A DNA stretch of 64,000 bases from Nigerium massiliense (GCF_000826085.1 NZ_CCYM01000003.1:434001-498000), one strand, 5' to 3'; positions 8,013-16,441 are shown, numbered from the stretch's first letter. The notes: generated by a model not told the origin, from the sequence alone. Numbers and translations: made by a program.

Positions 8013-9737
8013 TCAGCCCTGGCTGAAAAACGGCCTCAGTCTCTCCCGCAATCCAGGATCACCCACGTACACGAACGTGCCTTTGATGCCTCGCGTGAGC
8101 AACACCGCGTAGATGTTGACGATATAACGACGCAGATCGTCGTCGGTAAGAACGATCCCCAGCCTGGGGTTGTTCTCTTTGCCCTTCTTGTCGTAGTAAT
8201 TCGACCGATCGACCACCACGTGGTCAGTGCTGCGATCGAGTCGCAGATCGGGGCCGATGATGACGCCCGCGTAGTTGAGGTCGTACCCCTGGATTGTGTG
8301 GATGGAGCCGACCTCATTCACCGAGCCCGGGGCGTTGATCCAGTCTCGTTCCGTGGTGTTCCACCGCAGGTCCCGCCCGTCGAGATGAATGTCGTAAGCG
8401 GACGGATTGTTCTTCGAGACCCAAGGCCAAGCGAAACCCGCCACCAGCCGAGCAAGCCCGTGCTCGGCGTCCAGCCGCTTGATCTCGTCGTGCATGGCCC
8501 CTGCGTCGTCGAAGAAGCGAAGGTCATAGCCGCCGAACGTCCGCGGCGCCGGCGGCGGTTCGTCGCCCAGGACACGACGCACGTACTCGATGTAGTCAGC
8601 GCCGCCTTGGACCCGCATCTGGGAACTCAATTGAAAGTACCGTCCCGAGGCGACAGCGGAGCGCAGGATGGCGTCCACCGTTTGTTTGGAAAGGTCGCCC
8701 GGCCGCACCGTTTGTAAGGGGTCGAACAAGAGCACTTGGTGACGGCTGCGAGCCAGGATCCAATCGAGTTGCGTGTGGCTGAGGTCGTCGTCACCGAACA
8801 ATGCCTCGTTGATCGCACGGAACTTGGCATTCTGCATCCCGGACGACTGGTTTGCCCTGAGGCTGAGCCGGTGGGCCTCGTCCACCACCAGCACATCGAA
8901 AGTTTCGGCAGCGTCACCCACATCGAACGGGCTGAGCACCATCGATGAATCCAGGCCAGGCGTCTTCTTGAAAACCCGCTTGATCGAGGCGCGCAGGGAT
9001 TGCTGGGGGATGACGATGCCGATACGGAGACCTTGCAAGACGTCGGCGTGACCCGCCGTGAAGAATTCGGCGAACATCGAGTCCGCGTCAGGATCTTCGT
9101 GCGGATTTTTGTGTTCGATGTCTTTGAGGAGCTTCATGAGGTAGATGGCGACAATCGTCTTCCCTGTTCCGGGGTCACCTCGGACGACGCTGAGCGACCG
9201 TGTCTTCCTCTCGATGTCATCGAACAGCCCCTCGACGATGTCGAGAACGGCCACGGCCTGGTCGTGGTTCAGCGCCTTGAACGGCGAGAGCTTGAAGAGG
9301 TCGCTGCTCTCGATCTGCGGGATCGTCCGCGTAAAGAGCCCCTTAGCCTTCAGCTCATCGAAAACTGCATCGAACGTGGAGGCATAGAGGACACGCTCAT
9401 AGTAATCCGCGTTCGTGATGCCCTCATTGCGGTTGAGAACGCGAAGAGTTCCGTCACCGGCGAACCATCGGATGAGGGTCGATTCCAGGTCAAGACAGGC
9501 TGATTTGTTGAAACGCTCGTCGAGCACTACGCGAAGGGCCGTCAGCCCTGCTTTCGATTCGGAGACGACGTGGTTCCGCATGCGCGCAGCGAGGTTAAGT
9601 GTTTCTCCCACGTAGACGTCACGCGCATTGTTCAGCACGTAGACGACCGGCCAGTTCCCGTACTTTTCGTCGTCGTTGCTCCATTCGGGCTTGACACCGT
9701 GACGGAACGAGAGTTCGTCGATCCTAAAGCTCGTCAT
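8013..9737 (-). CDS. GIY-YIG + DUF2075 ATPase (putative defence or nucleic-acid processing protein)
   Basis: A 574-residue two-part protein. Residues ~30-105 have the GIY-YIG nuclease pattern: 'VVYVL' (Tyr33), 'VYVGET' (Tyr42), Arg52 or Arg54 in 'ARMRNH', Glu85 in 'LESTLIRWF' and Asn102 or Asn104 in 'LNRN'. Residues ~180-574 are a DUF2075 P-loop ATPase with superfamily-1 helicase features: Walker A 'GDPGTGKT' at 187-194, 'VVDEAHRL' (Asp286, Glu287) as Walker B, 'LFDPLQTV', and 'SIHTIQGYDLNYAGVI' near the C-terminus. ATG 9737 starts inside the end of the MazG gene (14-base overlap), so the two are translationally coupled. Sampled GC is ~55% against ~70% around it, a sign of transfer. Biochemical role unproven. 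Confidence 0.85.
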   Translation of the reverse strand: MTSFRIDELSFRHGVKPEWSNDDEKYGNWPVVYVLNNARDVYVGETLNLAARMRNHVVSESKAGLTALRVVLDERFNKSACLDLESTLIRWFAGDGTLRVLNRNEGITNADYYERVLYASTFDAVFDELKAKGLFTRTIPQIESSDLFKLSPFKALNHDQAVAVLDIVEGLFDDIERKTRSLSVVRGDPGTGKTIVAIYLMKLLKDIEHKNPHEDPDADSMFAEFFTAGHADVLQGLRIGIVIPQQSLRASIKRVFKKTPGLDSSMVLSPFDVGDAAETFDVLVVDEAHRLSLRANQSSGMQNAKFRAINEALFGDDDLSHTQLDWILARSRHQVLLFDPLQTVRPGDLSKQTVDAILRSAVASGRYFQLSSQMRVQGGADYIEYVRRVLGDEPPPAPRTFGGYDLRFFDDAGAMHDEIKRLDAEHGLARLVAGFAWPWVSKNNPSAYDIHLDGRDLRWNTTERDWINAPGSVNEVGSIHTIQGYDLNYAGVIIGPDLRLDRSTDHVVVDRSNYYDKKGKENNPRLGIVLTDDDLRRYIVNIYAVLLTRGIKGTFVYVGDPGLRERLRPFFSQG

Positions 9738-10053
9738 ACTTCGTGCTCCGCCCCCGAGCCTTCTCGACCGGATACTTGCCAACCGTCATTCCAAGCTTGT
9801 CCAGGACGATCTGGTCGGGATCGAGTCCCAGTTTGTCGGAAAGCAGGTAGCAGTACGTGAGAACGTCGGCGAGTTCCTCAGCCACGCGGTCTTGTCGCGG
9901 GTTGGCGTCCCACTGGAAGCACTCAAGCAGTTCCCCTGCCTCGATGCAGATGCTCTTGGCCAAGTTGTCCGGCGCGTGGAACTGTCCCCAGTCACGCTCA
10001 CGAACCATCGTTCGCAGCTGTTCCAGCACCTCTTGCTTTGTTTCTTCAGCCAC
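9724..10053 (-). CDS. MazG-like nucleotide pyrophosphohydrolase
   Basis: A 109-residue all-helical protein of the MazG/dUTPase superfamily. The metal-binding pattern is clear: 'EAGELLECFQW', then 'EELADVLTYCYLL', giving the ExxE...ExxD arrangement. Small single-domain members hydrolyse (d)NTPs to monophosphate and PPi and act as dimers. Its end overlaps the start of the GIY-YIG/DUF2075 gene by 14 bases, so the two are one operon with the MazG gene first. Codon use and GC are lower than in the flanks, as in its partner. Expected role: depletion or clearing of nucleotides in concert with the ATPase. That link is an inference from the operon. Confidence 0.88.
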   Translation of the reverse strand: MAEETKQEVLEQLRTMVRERDWGQFHAPDNLAKSICIEAGELLECFQWDANPRQDRVAEELADVLTYCYLLSDKLGLDPDQIVLDKLGMTVGKYPVEKARGRSTKYDEL

Positions 10054-10249
10054 CGACTCAGCCTATATGAGGCCCCGCGGCAGCCGCTTCGCCAACACGA
10101 CGTTAACGCACCGACGAGAGCATGACGCTCGCTACGTCCCCAGGCCCGAGGAAGAACCGACGGGCTGCCCGCGGGAGGATGCGAGGAGAGGAACTCGATC
10201 TCTCGACGAACCGCCCGTGATCAATTGTCCGAATGTTCCGGGCCGCCAA

Positions 10250-10834
10250 TCAATTCCAGGTCGCGCGCACGCTCTCCATGATGGACGCGTCCACCAACCC
10301 CACCGCCCGCAGAACGGCGGCAGGTGCGGCGTCCGGGCTGGGGTTGGTGACCACGACCCCGTAGGCCATCCGCACCACCAGGATCAGGTCCGCGACCTCC
10401 AGATCGGAGCGCACCAGCCCTGACTCCTGTGCCCGCGCCAGCGGCCCCTCTAACAGCGCGGCGATCGTCCCGGTCCCCTCGAACTCGGGCACCTCCCCCG
10501 CGTGCACGACGGCGTCCACGAATGCGGACGACTCCACCACCGACCCCAGCAACTGAGCCATCAAGATGCCCAGCGCGTCCGGCCCCGGGTGCAGCGCGGC
10601 CAACCGCGCCAGATCGTCGATGTTCTCGGAGAACACGGCCAGCGCCAGCGCGATCCGGGAAGGGAAGTGCCGGTACAGCACCCCCTGCCCCACCCCGGCC
10701 GCCTTCGCGATCGCGCTCAAGGGCACCTCGTAGCCGCGTTCCGCGAACAGGCGGCGCGCGGCTCCGATGAGCGCCTCCCGGTTGGCGGACGCGGCCGCGG
10801 GTCCCCGATTGTGGCTGGCCTTCTCGTGCGGCAT
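10250..10834 (-). CDS. TetR-family transcriptional regulator
   Basis: A 194-residue repressor. The N-terminal helix-turn-helix reads 'REALIGAARRLFAERGY', 'PLSAIAKAAGVGQGVLYRHF' (residues ~18-60), followed by an all-helical ligand-binding part with no recognisable ligand motif. It is divergent from the flavoprotein/SDR operon with only 46 bases between start codons. A -10 box TAGGGT (10841-10846) sits six bases before ATG 10834, so its mRNA is probably leaderless. The palindrome at 10851-10868 lies just upstream of that -10 box, suited to autorepression and control of the divergent operon. Confidence 0.9.
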   Translation of the reverse strand: MPHEKASHNRGPAAASANREALIGAARRLFAERGYEVPLSAIAKAAGVGQGVLYRHFPSRIALALAVFSENIDDLARLAALHPGPDALGILMAQLLGSVVESSAFVDAVVHAGEVPEFEGTGTIAALLEGPLARAQESGLVRSDLEVADLILVVRMAYGVVVTNPSPDAAPAAVLRAVGLVDASIMESVRATWN

Positions 10835-10850
10835 GCTGGAACCCTAGCAA

Positions 10851-10868
10851 CCGGACACTGCTGTCCGG
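10851..10868. promoter_or_regulatory. TetR operator candidate in the divergent intergenic region
   Basis: CCGGACA (10851-10857), four bases CTGC, then TGTCCGG (10862-10868): a perfect 7-bp inverted repeat. It separates the TetR gene from the flavoprotein gene and ends just before that gene's AGGAGG ribosome site (10871-10876). Position and symmetry fit a TetR dimer site. Confidence 0.65.
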
Positions 10869-10880
10869 ATAGGAGGGATC

Positions 10881-12515
10881 ATGTCCGCGGACTCCACCTA
10901 CGACGTCGTCGTCGCCGGCTCCGGCGGCGCGGCCTTCTCGGCGGCCATCGCCGCCAAGGACGCCGGCCTGACGGTGCTGATGCTCGAATCCACCGATCGC
11001 TGGGGCGGCAGCACGTCCATGTCGGGCGGCGGCCTGTGGCTGCCCAACAACCCACTCATGCAGCGCGACGGCGCCGGCGACTCCCGCGAGGAGGCGCTGG
11101 ACTACCTTGAGCGCACCGTCGGCGACGAGGGCGCCGCCACCTCCCGAGCCCGCAAGGAGGCGTTCGTCGACAACATCGCGCCGCTCGTCGAACTGCTGGA
11201 ACGCCACGGCGTCCGCTTCGCTCGCGGCGCCGACTACCCCGACTACTACCCCGAGTTGCCCGGCGGGAAGATCGGGCGTCCGGTCGAGGTCGTGCCGTTC
11301 GACCGCAAACGCATCGGCGACTGGTGGGACAGTTCGCGCGGCCAGGACGGCGTCCCCGCCCCGGCGATGACCGACGACTTCTGGCTGCTGCAGCGGGCGT
11401 GGTCCTCTCCGGGCGGCATGATGCGGGGCGCCCAGGTCATGGGCCGCGTCGCTGCCATGCTCGCCCGCGGTCAACGCTTGGTCGGGATGGGCGCCGCGCT
11501 CGCCTGCGCGCTGCTCGACGTCGCCCAGAATCTCAACATCGAGCTCCGCCTGAGCTCCCCGGTCGACGAACTCGTCGTCTCCGACGGCCGCGTCACGGGC
11601 GTCGTCACGAAGGGCCAGACGATCCACGCCACCCGCGGCGTCGTGCTGGCTTCCGGCGGCTTCGACCACAACGAGCAGATGCGCGAGCGGTACCAGGAGG
11701 TCGACGGGTCGGCGTCCCAGGGCAGCAGGGGCAACCTCGGCGGTCCGATCACGCTGGCAGAGTCGATCGGGGCCGCGCTGGCCCTCATGGACGACGCCTG
11801 GTGGGGCGGCTCGATCCCGCCGTACTCCCCCGACTCCACGCCGGCCTTCCTCGTCTCCGAGCGGTCGGTGCCGCACTGCATCATCGTGGACGCCGCCGGC
11901 GACCGGTTCGCCAATGAGTCCGAGAGCTACGTCGACCTGGGCCACCACATGCGCGAGCACGCGGCGTCCGTGCCGGGCAGATACTGGATGATCAGTGACC
12001 TGCGGCACGCGCTGAAGTACATGCGCAGTTACGCCCTCGACCCGCGCGTCACCAAGGCACGCACCGAGGCCGGCATCCGCCACGTCGCCCCGAACCTGGA
12101 CGCCCTGGCCGCCAAGCTCGGCATGGAGCCCACCCGCCTGCGCGCCACCATCGACCGGTTCAACGGGTTCGCCCGCACCGGCATCGACCAGGACTTCGGC
12201 CGCGGCAACTCCGCGTACGACAGGTATTACTCCGACCCGCTCTGCCGCCCTAACCCCACCCTGGGCACGATCGAGAAGGGCCCGTTCACGGCGATCGAGC
12301 TCGTCCCCGGCGACCTCGGCACCAAGGGCGGTGTCGTCACCGATGAGCACGCCCGCGCGCTCCGCGAGGACGGCTCGGTCATCGACGGCCTGTACGCCGC
12401 CGGCAACTGCTCGGCGTCCGTCATGGGCCGCACCTACCCCGGCCCCGGCTCGACGCTCGGCCCGGCCTGTGTGTTCGGCTTCATCGCCGGACGCCACCTG
12501 GCCGAAGGGAACTGA
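10881..12515 (+). CDS. FAD-dependent dehydrogenase, KstD-like (3-ketosteroid delta1-dehydrogenase / fumarate reductase flavoprotein family)
   Basis: A 544-residue flavoprotein. The N-terminal 'DVVVAGSGGAAFSAAIAAKDAG' region (quoted in part) is the GxGxxG dinucleotide-binding fold for FAD, and 'WGGSTSMSGGGLWLP' follows as in KstD enzymes. The C-terminal 'TYPGPGSTLGPA' closely resembles the KstD FAD-contacting motif. Known relatives insert a double bond in ring A of 3-ketosteroids or reduce enoates. The substrate here is not fixed by sequence. The start has an AGGAGG site. The SDR gene begins one base after the stop codon, so the two form one operon under the divergent TetR. Confidence 0.85.
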   Translation: MSADSTYDVVVAGSGGAAFSAAIAAKDAGLTVLMLESTDRWGGSTSMSGGGLWLPNNPLMQRDGAGDSREEALDYLERTVGDEGAATSRARKEAFVDNIAPLVELLERHGVRFARGADYPDYYPELPGGKIGRPVEVVPFDRKRIGDWWDSSRGQDGVPAPAMTDDFWLLQRAWSSPGGMMRGAQVMGRVAAMLARGQRLVGMGAALACALLDVAQNLNIELRLSSPVDELVVSDGRVTGVVTKGQTIHATRGVVLASGGFDHNEQMRERYQEVDGSASQGSRGNLGGPITLAESIGAALALMDDAWWGGSIPPYSPDSTPAFLVSERSVPHCIIVDAAGDRFANESESYVDLGHHMREHAASVPGRYWMISDLRHALKYMRSYALDPRVTKARTEAGIRHVAPNLDALAAKLGMEPTRLRATIDRFNGFARTGIDQDFGRGNSAYDRYYSDPLCRPNPTLGTIEKGPFTAIELVPGDLGTKGGVVTDEHARALREDGSVIDGLYAAGNCSASVMGRTYPGPGSTLGPACVFGFIAGRHLAEGN

Positions 12516-12516
12516 C

Positions 12517-13326
12517 ATGGACGTGCGCGGCAAGACCTTCGTCGTCACCGGCGGAGGCAACGGGATCGGACGCGAAGTCGTCCTCGCCCTGCTCAAGCGC
12601 GGCGCCCGCGTCGCTGCCGTCGACCTGATGCCGGACGCCCTGGCGGCAACCGCGTCCTTGGCCGGCTCGGGCGCCCGGCTGAGCACCCACGAGGCGAACG
12701 TCGCCGACGTGGACCGGGTGAACGCTCTGCCCGCCGAGGTGATCCCGGCGCATGGGTCGGTCGACGGGGTGCTGAACGTGGCGGGGATCATCCAGCCGTT
12801 CGTGCCCTTCGCGGAACTCGACCGGGCGACGATCGAACGGGTGATGAACGTGAACTTCTGGGGCGTCGTGAACACCTGCCAGGCGTTCCTGCCCGAGTTG
12901 CTGGCGCGACCCGCGGCGTCCCTGGTGAACGTGTCGTCGATGGGCGGCTTCCTCCCCGTGCCCGGACAGACCGTCTACGGAGCGTCCAAGGCCGCGGTGA
13001 AGCTGCTGACGGAGGGGCTACGCGCCGAGACGCGCGGCACCGCGGTGGCGGTGACGGTGGTCTTCCCCGGCGCGATCGGCACCAATATCTCCGCCAACAG
13101 CGGCGTCGATACTCCCGGGAGCCCGCCGCCGGAGTCCGTCGACGCCAAGAACCGCACGACCTCGCCGCAAGACGCCGCCGAGACCATCATCAAGGGCATG
13201 GAGAAGGGCGCCTACCGGGTGATGGTCGGGAGGGACGCCACCTTCCTGGACGCCTTTGTGCGCGCCGCGCCCCAGCGAGCCATGGAGTTCATCGCCAAGC
13301 AGATGGCAGGTCTGCTCCAAAGGTGA
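12517..13326 (+). CDS. Short-chain dehydrogenase/reductase (SDR)
   Basis: A 269-residue classical SDR. 'TGGGNGIG' (residues 11-18) is the NAD(P)-binding loop, 'NVAG' follows mid-chain, a Ser lies in 'LVNVSSMGG', and 'YGASK' holds the catalytic Tyr ~154 and Lys ~158. The C-terminal 'MEKGAYRVMVGRDA' resembles acyl-lipid or steroid SDRs of Actinobacteria. Asp34 after the second strand ('VAAVDLMPD') suggests NAD(H) preference. ATG 12517 follows the flavoprotein stop by one base, so translation is coupled. It probably acts on the product or precursor of the KstD-like enzyme. Confidence 0.9.
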   Translation: MDVRGKTFVVTGGGNGIGREVVLALLKRGARVAAVDLMPDALAATASLAGSGARLSTHEANVADVDRVNALPAEVIPAHGSVDGVLNVAGIIQPFVPFAELDRATIERVMNVNFWGVVNTCQAFLPELLARPAASLVNVSSMGGFLPVPGQTVYGASKAAVKLLTEGLRAETRGTAVAVTVVFPGAIGTNISANSGVDTPGSPPPESVDAKNRTTSPQDAAETIIKGMEKGAYRVMVGRDATFLDAFVRAAPQRAMEFIAKQMAGLLQR

Positions 13327-13450
13327 GGACGCCATCGCTCGGTCAGGACTCCGCGGCCGACACCGCCCCCGGCAGGGTCGCGTCCAAGACGAACCCGCCG
13401 CCGTGTGGTGGCCGGGCCGAAGTGGGTCGCGACCTCCTGGCTCGTGTCGT

Positions 13451-14581
13451 TCATGGCCGCGCCGCACGAGGTGCGCTCTCCCCTCTGGCCCTGTTTGCTC
13501 GTCGTTCGTTGAGCCACGCGCCCACGGCGGTGTTTCGGACGAAGAGCTGGTAGGTGGCCAGGAGGATCGCCGTTGTCACGACGATGTTGAGCAAGGCCTT
13601 GAGAGCCGGGGGCCACGCGAGACCGGCGATGAGCACCTCGAAGAAAGTGAGGAGGACGAGGTGCAGGAGGTACATCCAGTAGGAGGCGTCCGCCAGGTAG
13701 CGGATCCAGGGCCGCTCCGTGGTCAGGTACCGGACGGCTAGGCCGAGCGCGGCGTAGCAGGACAGCCAGCCGAAGAGGGCTATCAACGTCGACCAACCGG
13801 GGGGCGGCGCATTCATGTCCACGGGTAGGAGGCCCAGTTCGAGCAGGACCACCAGGACGACCAGAGCGCCGGCGTGCCACCACGCCTGCCGCCCCAGCCG
13901 GACGAGCGACCCCTCGTCATGGGTCAGCAGCCATCCGACCCCGAACGCCCCGACGTAGGCGATGAGCGCGACGGGGTCGGGAAGGATCGTGGAGGGCGCG
14001 ACGATCCCTGAGGGGTCGGCCTGGATGTTCGTCGTGACGGCGTAGGGAATGGCGGCGACAAGGACGCCACCGGGGATGGTGAGCACGCGGGCCAGGCCCT
14101 TCGCCACTCGATCGCTCGCGGCCGGAAAGAAGCGAACAGCCACGGCTCGCAGGACGAGGACGGTCACGATGACCTGGGTCAGGACCCACAAGAACCAGAG
14201 ATGCCCCAGGTCGATGCCTCCCAGCAGGCCGCCGTGACCGGCGACATCGGGCCGGATCAGCTCGGTCCCCGTCCGGGAGGCGTGCCACGCCGCGAGGAGC
14301 CCCAGCGGCATCACGGCGAACGGCCAGAACACCACCACGGGCAGAGTGATGCGCTTGAGCCGGTCGACGAGGTAGGCACCCGTCCCCCGCCGGTCCCTCA
14401 TGATGCGACCGAAATACCCCGCCATGAGCATGAAGAGACTCATCCGGAAGAAGTGGATGGCCGAGATCAGGACGATGGGCCAGTCCGCACGCCGCGTGTC
14501 CTCGACGAGCCACGGCATCCCCGCGGCGATCGGCATCAGGCTGTGAAGGATGATGCACAGCAGGAGCGCTCCGCCTCGCAC
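13451..14581 (-). CDS. Acyltransferase 3-type integral membrane protein (N-terminus frame-disrupted)
   Basis: At least 376 residues with about ten hydrophobic segments, of the acyltransferase-3/OpgC-like type that acylates cell-surface glycans or lipids. 'LCIILHSLMPIA' carries the usual first-helix His, and 'FFRMSLFMLMAGYF' is the second conserved helix. Family sequence 'RRIHGLDAVRGG' continues upstream of the GTG at 14581 in the same frame, but that frame meets the permease stop codon with no start codon. The coupled ATG (14651, overlapping the permease TGA) is in another frame. So either GTG 14581 is used, losing conserved residues, or there is a one-base frameshift between 14651 and ~14600. 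Last gene of the ABC operon. Confidence 0.75.
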   Translation of the reverse strand: MRGGALLLCIILHSLMPIAAGMPWLVEDTRRADWPIVLISAIHFFRMSLFMLMAGYFGRIMRDRRGTGAYLVDRLKRITLPVVVFWPFAVMPLGLLAAWHASRTGTELIRPDVAGHGGLLGGIDLGHLWFLWVLTQVIVTVLVLRAVAVRFFPAASDRVAKGLARVLTIPGGVLVAAIPYAVTTNIQADPSGIVAPSTILPDPVALIAYVGAFGVGWLLTHDEGSLVRLGRQAWWHAGALVVLVVLLELGLLPVDMNAPPPGWSTLIALFGWLSCYAALGLAVRYLTTERPWIRYLADASYWMYLLHLVLLTFFEVLIAGLAWPPALKALLNIVVTTAILLATYQLFVRNTAVGAWLNERRANRARGESAPRAARP

Positions 14582-14647
14582 GGCGTCGAGACCGTGGATC
14601 CGCCGCGGACGGACCGCGACGGCAGGGGTTGTTGTCCACGGGGGAGG

Positions 14648-15394
14648 TCATCGCGTCGGTTCCCATCGGAAGAGAAGGCGACCGACCAGCGCCGACACGA
14701 CGAGGAGCCCGGCGAGCAGGAGGAGTGGGCGAGCGGACGTCGCACCGCCGTCCCACAGCGGCTGGACGAGTTCGACGAACCACCGCACCGGCGAGTACGC
14801 GAACACCCGGCGCACTCCCTCGGGGAGCACGGCGATGGGGGTCCAGGCCCCCGACGTCAGCATCAGCAGGATCATGAGGACGTTCCCGATGCCGGTCGCC
14901 GCCCCCACCGAGGGGTACAGGCCCGCCAATGCGAACCCGAGCGCCAGGAACACCACGAGGCCGAACGCGCACGCGAGGAGGACGCCCAACACGGTGCTCG
15001 GCAGCGCCACCTGAAAGACAACCACGCCGACCAACAGCGCCGCCACCATGCCGACCATGCCGACGAGGAAGTTCACGGTGAGCGTGGCCGCGACGAACGT
15101 CGAGCGACGCAGCGGCGTCAGCTCCAGTCGCCTCAGGGCACCCGTGTCGCGCAGCGTCAGGAGACTGACGGGGACCTGAAGGACACCGGTCATCGCGAGC
15201 ACCAGGGACGCGAAGCCCGGAAGGCCGGAGTCGAGCATGCCCCGCCCGCCGAATTCGGGCCGCGGCTCGTTCCCGAAGATCAGGCCCAGGATGAGCACGA
15301 GGGCCGGCGCGAACGCGAACGCGAAGAACAGCCCGACGGGCTCACGGCGTTGGGATCGCCAGAGCGCCGTGACGAGGGCTCGATACGCCTTCAT
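14648..15394 (-). CDS. ABC-2 type transporter permease
   Basis: A 248-residue membrane protein with six predicted helices, of the ABC-2 exporter type. The first segment reads 'LFFAFAFAPALVLILGLIF', then 'ASLVLAMTGVLQVP', 'FLVGMVGMVAALLVGV', 'LGVLLACAFGLVVFLALG', 'IGNVLMILLMLTSGAW' and a last helix 'LLLLAGLLVVSALVG'. It pairs with the ATPase directly upstream. ATG 15394 shares one base with the ATPase stop codon. Its own stop codon overlaps an ATG for the acyltransferase. It likely forms a homodimer with two ATPases to export a lipid, drug or glycan intermediate. Substrate unknown. Confidence 0.88.
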   Translation of the reverse strand: MKAYRALVTALWRSQRREPVGLFFAFAFAPALVLILGLIFGNEPRPEFGGRGMLDSGLPGFASLVLAMTGVLQVPVSLLTLRDTGALRRLELTPLRRSTFVAATLTVNFLVGMVGMVAALLVGVVVFQVALPSTVLGVLLACAFGLVVFLALGFALAGLYPSVGAATGIGNVLMILLMLTSGAWTPIAVLPEGVRRVFAYSPVRWFVELVQPLWDGGATSARPLLLLAGLLVVSALVGRLLFRWEPTR

Positions 15395-16320
15395 CAGTGA
15401 GTCCCTTCTGAGTGGATGCCGCGCCCGGTCAGGGCCAGGAAGACGTCCTCCAACCCGGGAGAGGTGGTGGAGACGTCCGTGACGGTGATGTTGTCGTCCG
15501 CGAGGCGGGACAAGACTGCAGGCACAACACCGGCGGAACCCCGGATGACGAGGTCACGCCCTTCGAGCTGCACGTGGCCCACCCCGGGGATATCGGCCAG
15601 CGAGAGGTCGTCGGTGGGTACGGCGGAGAGCACGAAGCGAGCCGTCCCGACCGGGGCGTACTGAGCGACGAGAGCGGGCACCGTGTCGAGGGCGACGATC
15701 CTGCCGTGGTCGATGATCGCCACGCGGTCACAGAGTCGCTCGGCTTCCTCCATGTAATGCGTCGTGAGGACGACGGTCGCCCCCTGGTCGCGGACCTGTT
15801 CGACGGTGCCCCACATGTCGCGGCGCGACTGTGGATCCAGGGCGGTGGTGAGTTCGTCGAGGAAGGCGAGCTCGGGCCTGTGGAGTAACGCGAGGGCAAC
15901 GAAGACCCGCTGCCGCTCGCCACCGGAGAGGCGATCCACCCGATCCTTAGCCTTGCCCTCGATTCCGAGAGTGGAGAGGAGCGGGCGCCACGGCTGGGGC
16001 TGCGGGTAGAGGGCGGAGTACAGCTCCAACGACTCTCCCACGGTCAGCCGCGGCGGCAGGGCCGCGCTCTGCAGCTGGACCCCGACACGCGTGGCAAGTT
16101 CCGCTCGATGACGCACCGGATCGAGACCCAGCACCTCGACGCGTCCGGAGGTCGGGGAGTCCAGTCCTTCGAGGCAGTTGAGGAGGGTCGTCTTCCCCGC
16201 GCCGTTGGGGCCGACGATGCCGAAGATCTCACCCCGTCGCACCGCCAGACTCACCCCGTCCAGAGCGACCGTCGTGTCGAACGAGCGACGGACGTCCTCG
16301 CACACCACCACGGCGGTCAC
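15394..16320 (-). CDS. ABC transporter ATP-binding protein
   Basis: A 308-residue ATPase of the DrrA/CcmA-like exporter group. 'GPNGAGKTT' is Walker A, 'RLSGGERQR' the ABC signature, 'LAFLDELTTALDP' Walker B (Leu-Asp-Glu) and 'VLTTHYMEEAE' the switch His. The C-terminal ~80 residues are the extra domain seen in this exporter group. GTG 16320 is chosen because homology begins there. It has no ribosome site of its own, but the TGA of a 30-codon leader frame overlaps it as GTGA, suggesting coupled translation. An open frame continuing to 16500 crosses the operator palindromes and is not coding. Confidence 0.92.
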   Translation of the reverse strand: MTAVVVCEDVRRSFDTTVALDGVSLAVRRGEIFGIVGPNGAGKTTLLNCLEGLDSPTSGRVEVLGLDPVRHRAELATRVGVQLQSAALPPRLTVGESLELYSALYPQPQPWRPLLSTLGIEGKAKDRVDRLSGGERQRVFVALALLHRPELAFLDELTTALDPQSRRDMWGTVEQVRDQGATVVLTTHYMEEAERLCDRVAIIDHGRIVALDTVPALVAQYAPVGTARFVLSAVPTDDLSLADIPGVGHVQLEGRDLVIRGSAGVVPAVLSRLADDNITVTDVSTTSPGLEDVFLALTGRGIHSEGTH

Positions 16321-16409
16321 CGGGCCCCCCCGGAGGTGCGGGTCGCCATCTCGGGGTCCCCGCCGGGCACGGCCTGGCCGCCCGGTCGGTCGAGCGCCTG
16401 TCTCTTCAT
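16317..16409 (-). CDS. Possible 30-residue leader peptide overlapping the ABC ATPase start
   Basis: ATG 16409 has a GGAG about nine bases upstream and opens a 30-codon frame that ends in TGA (16319-16317), overlapping the GTG start of the ATPase gene. The peptide is Gly/Pro/Arg rich with no recognised motif. Its likely value is translational coupling of a gene with no ribosome site of its own. It might also be chance in GC-rich DNA. Confidence 0.35.
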   Translation of the reverse strand: MKRQALDRPGGQAVPGGDPEMATRTSGGAR

Positions 16410-16441
16410 CCCACTCCGTTCGTCGCGTGCATTGGTAGCCT

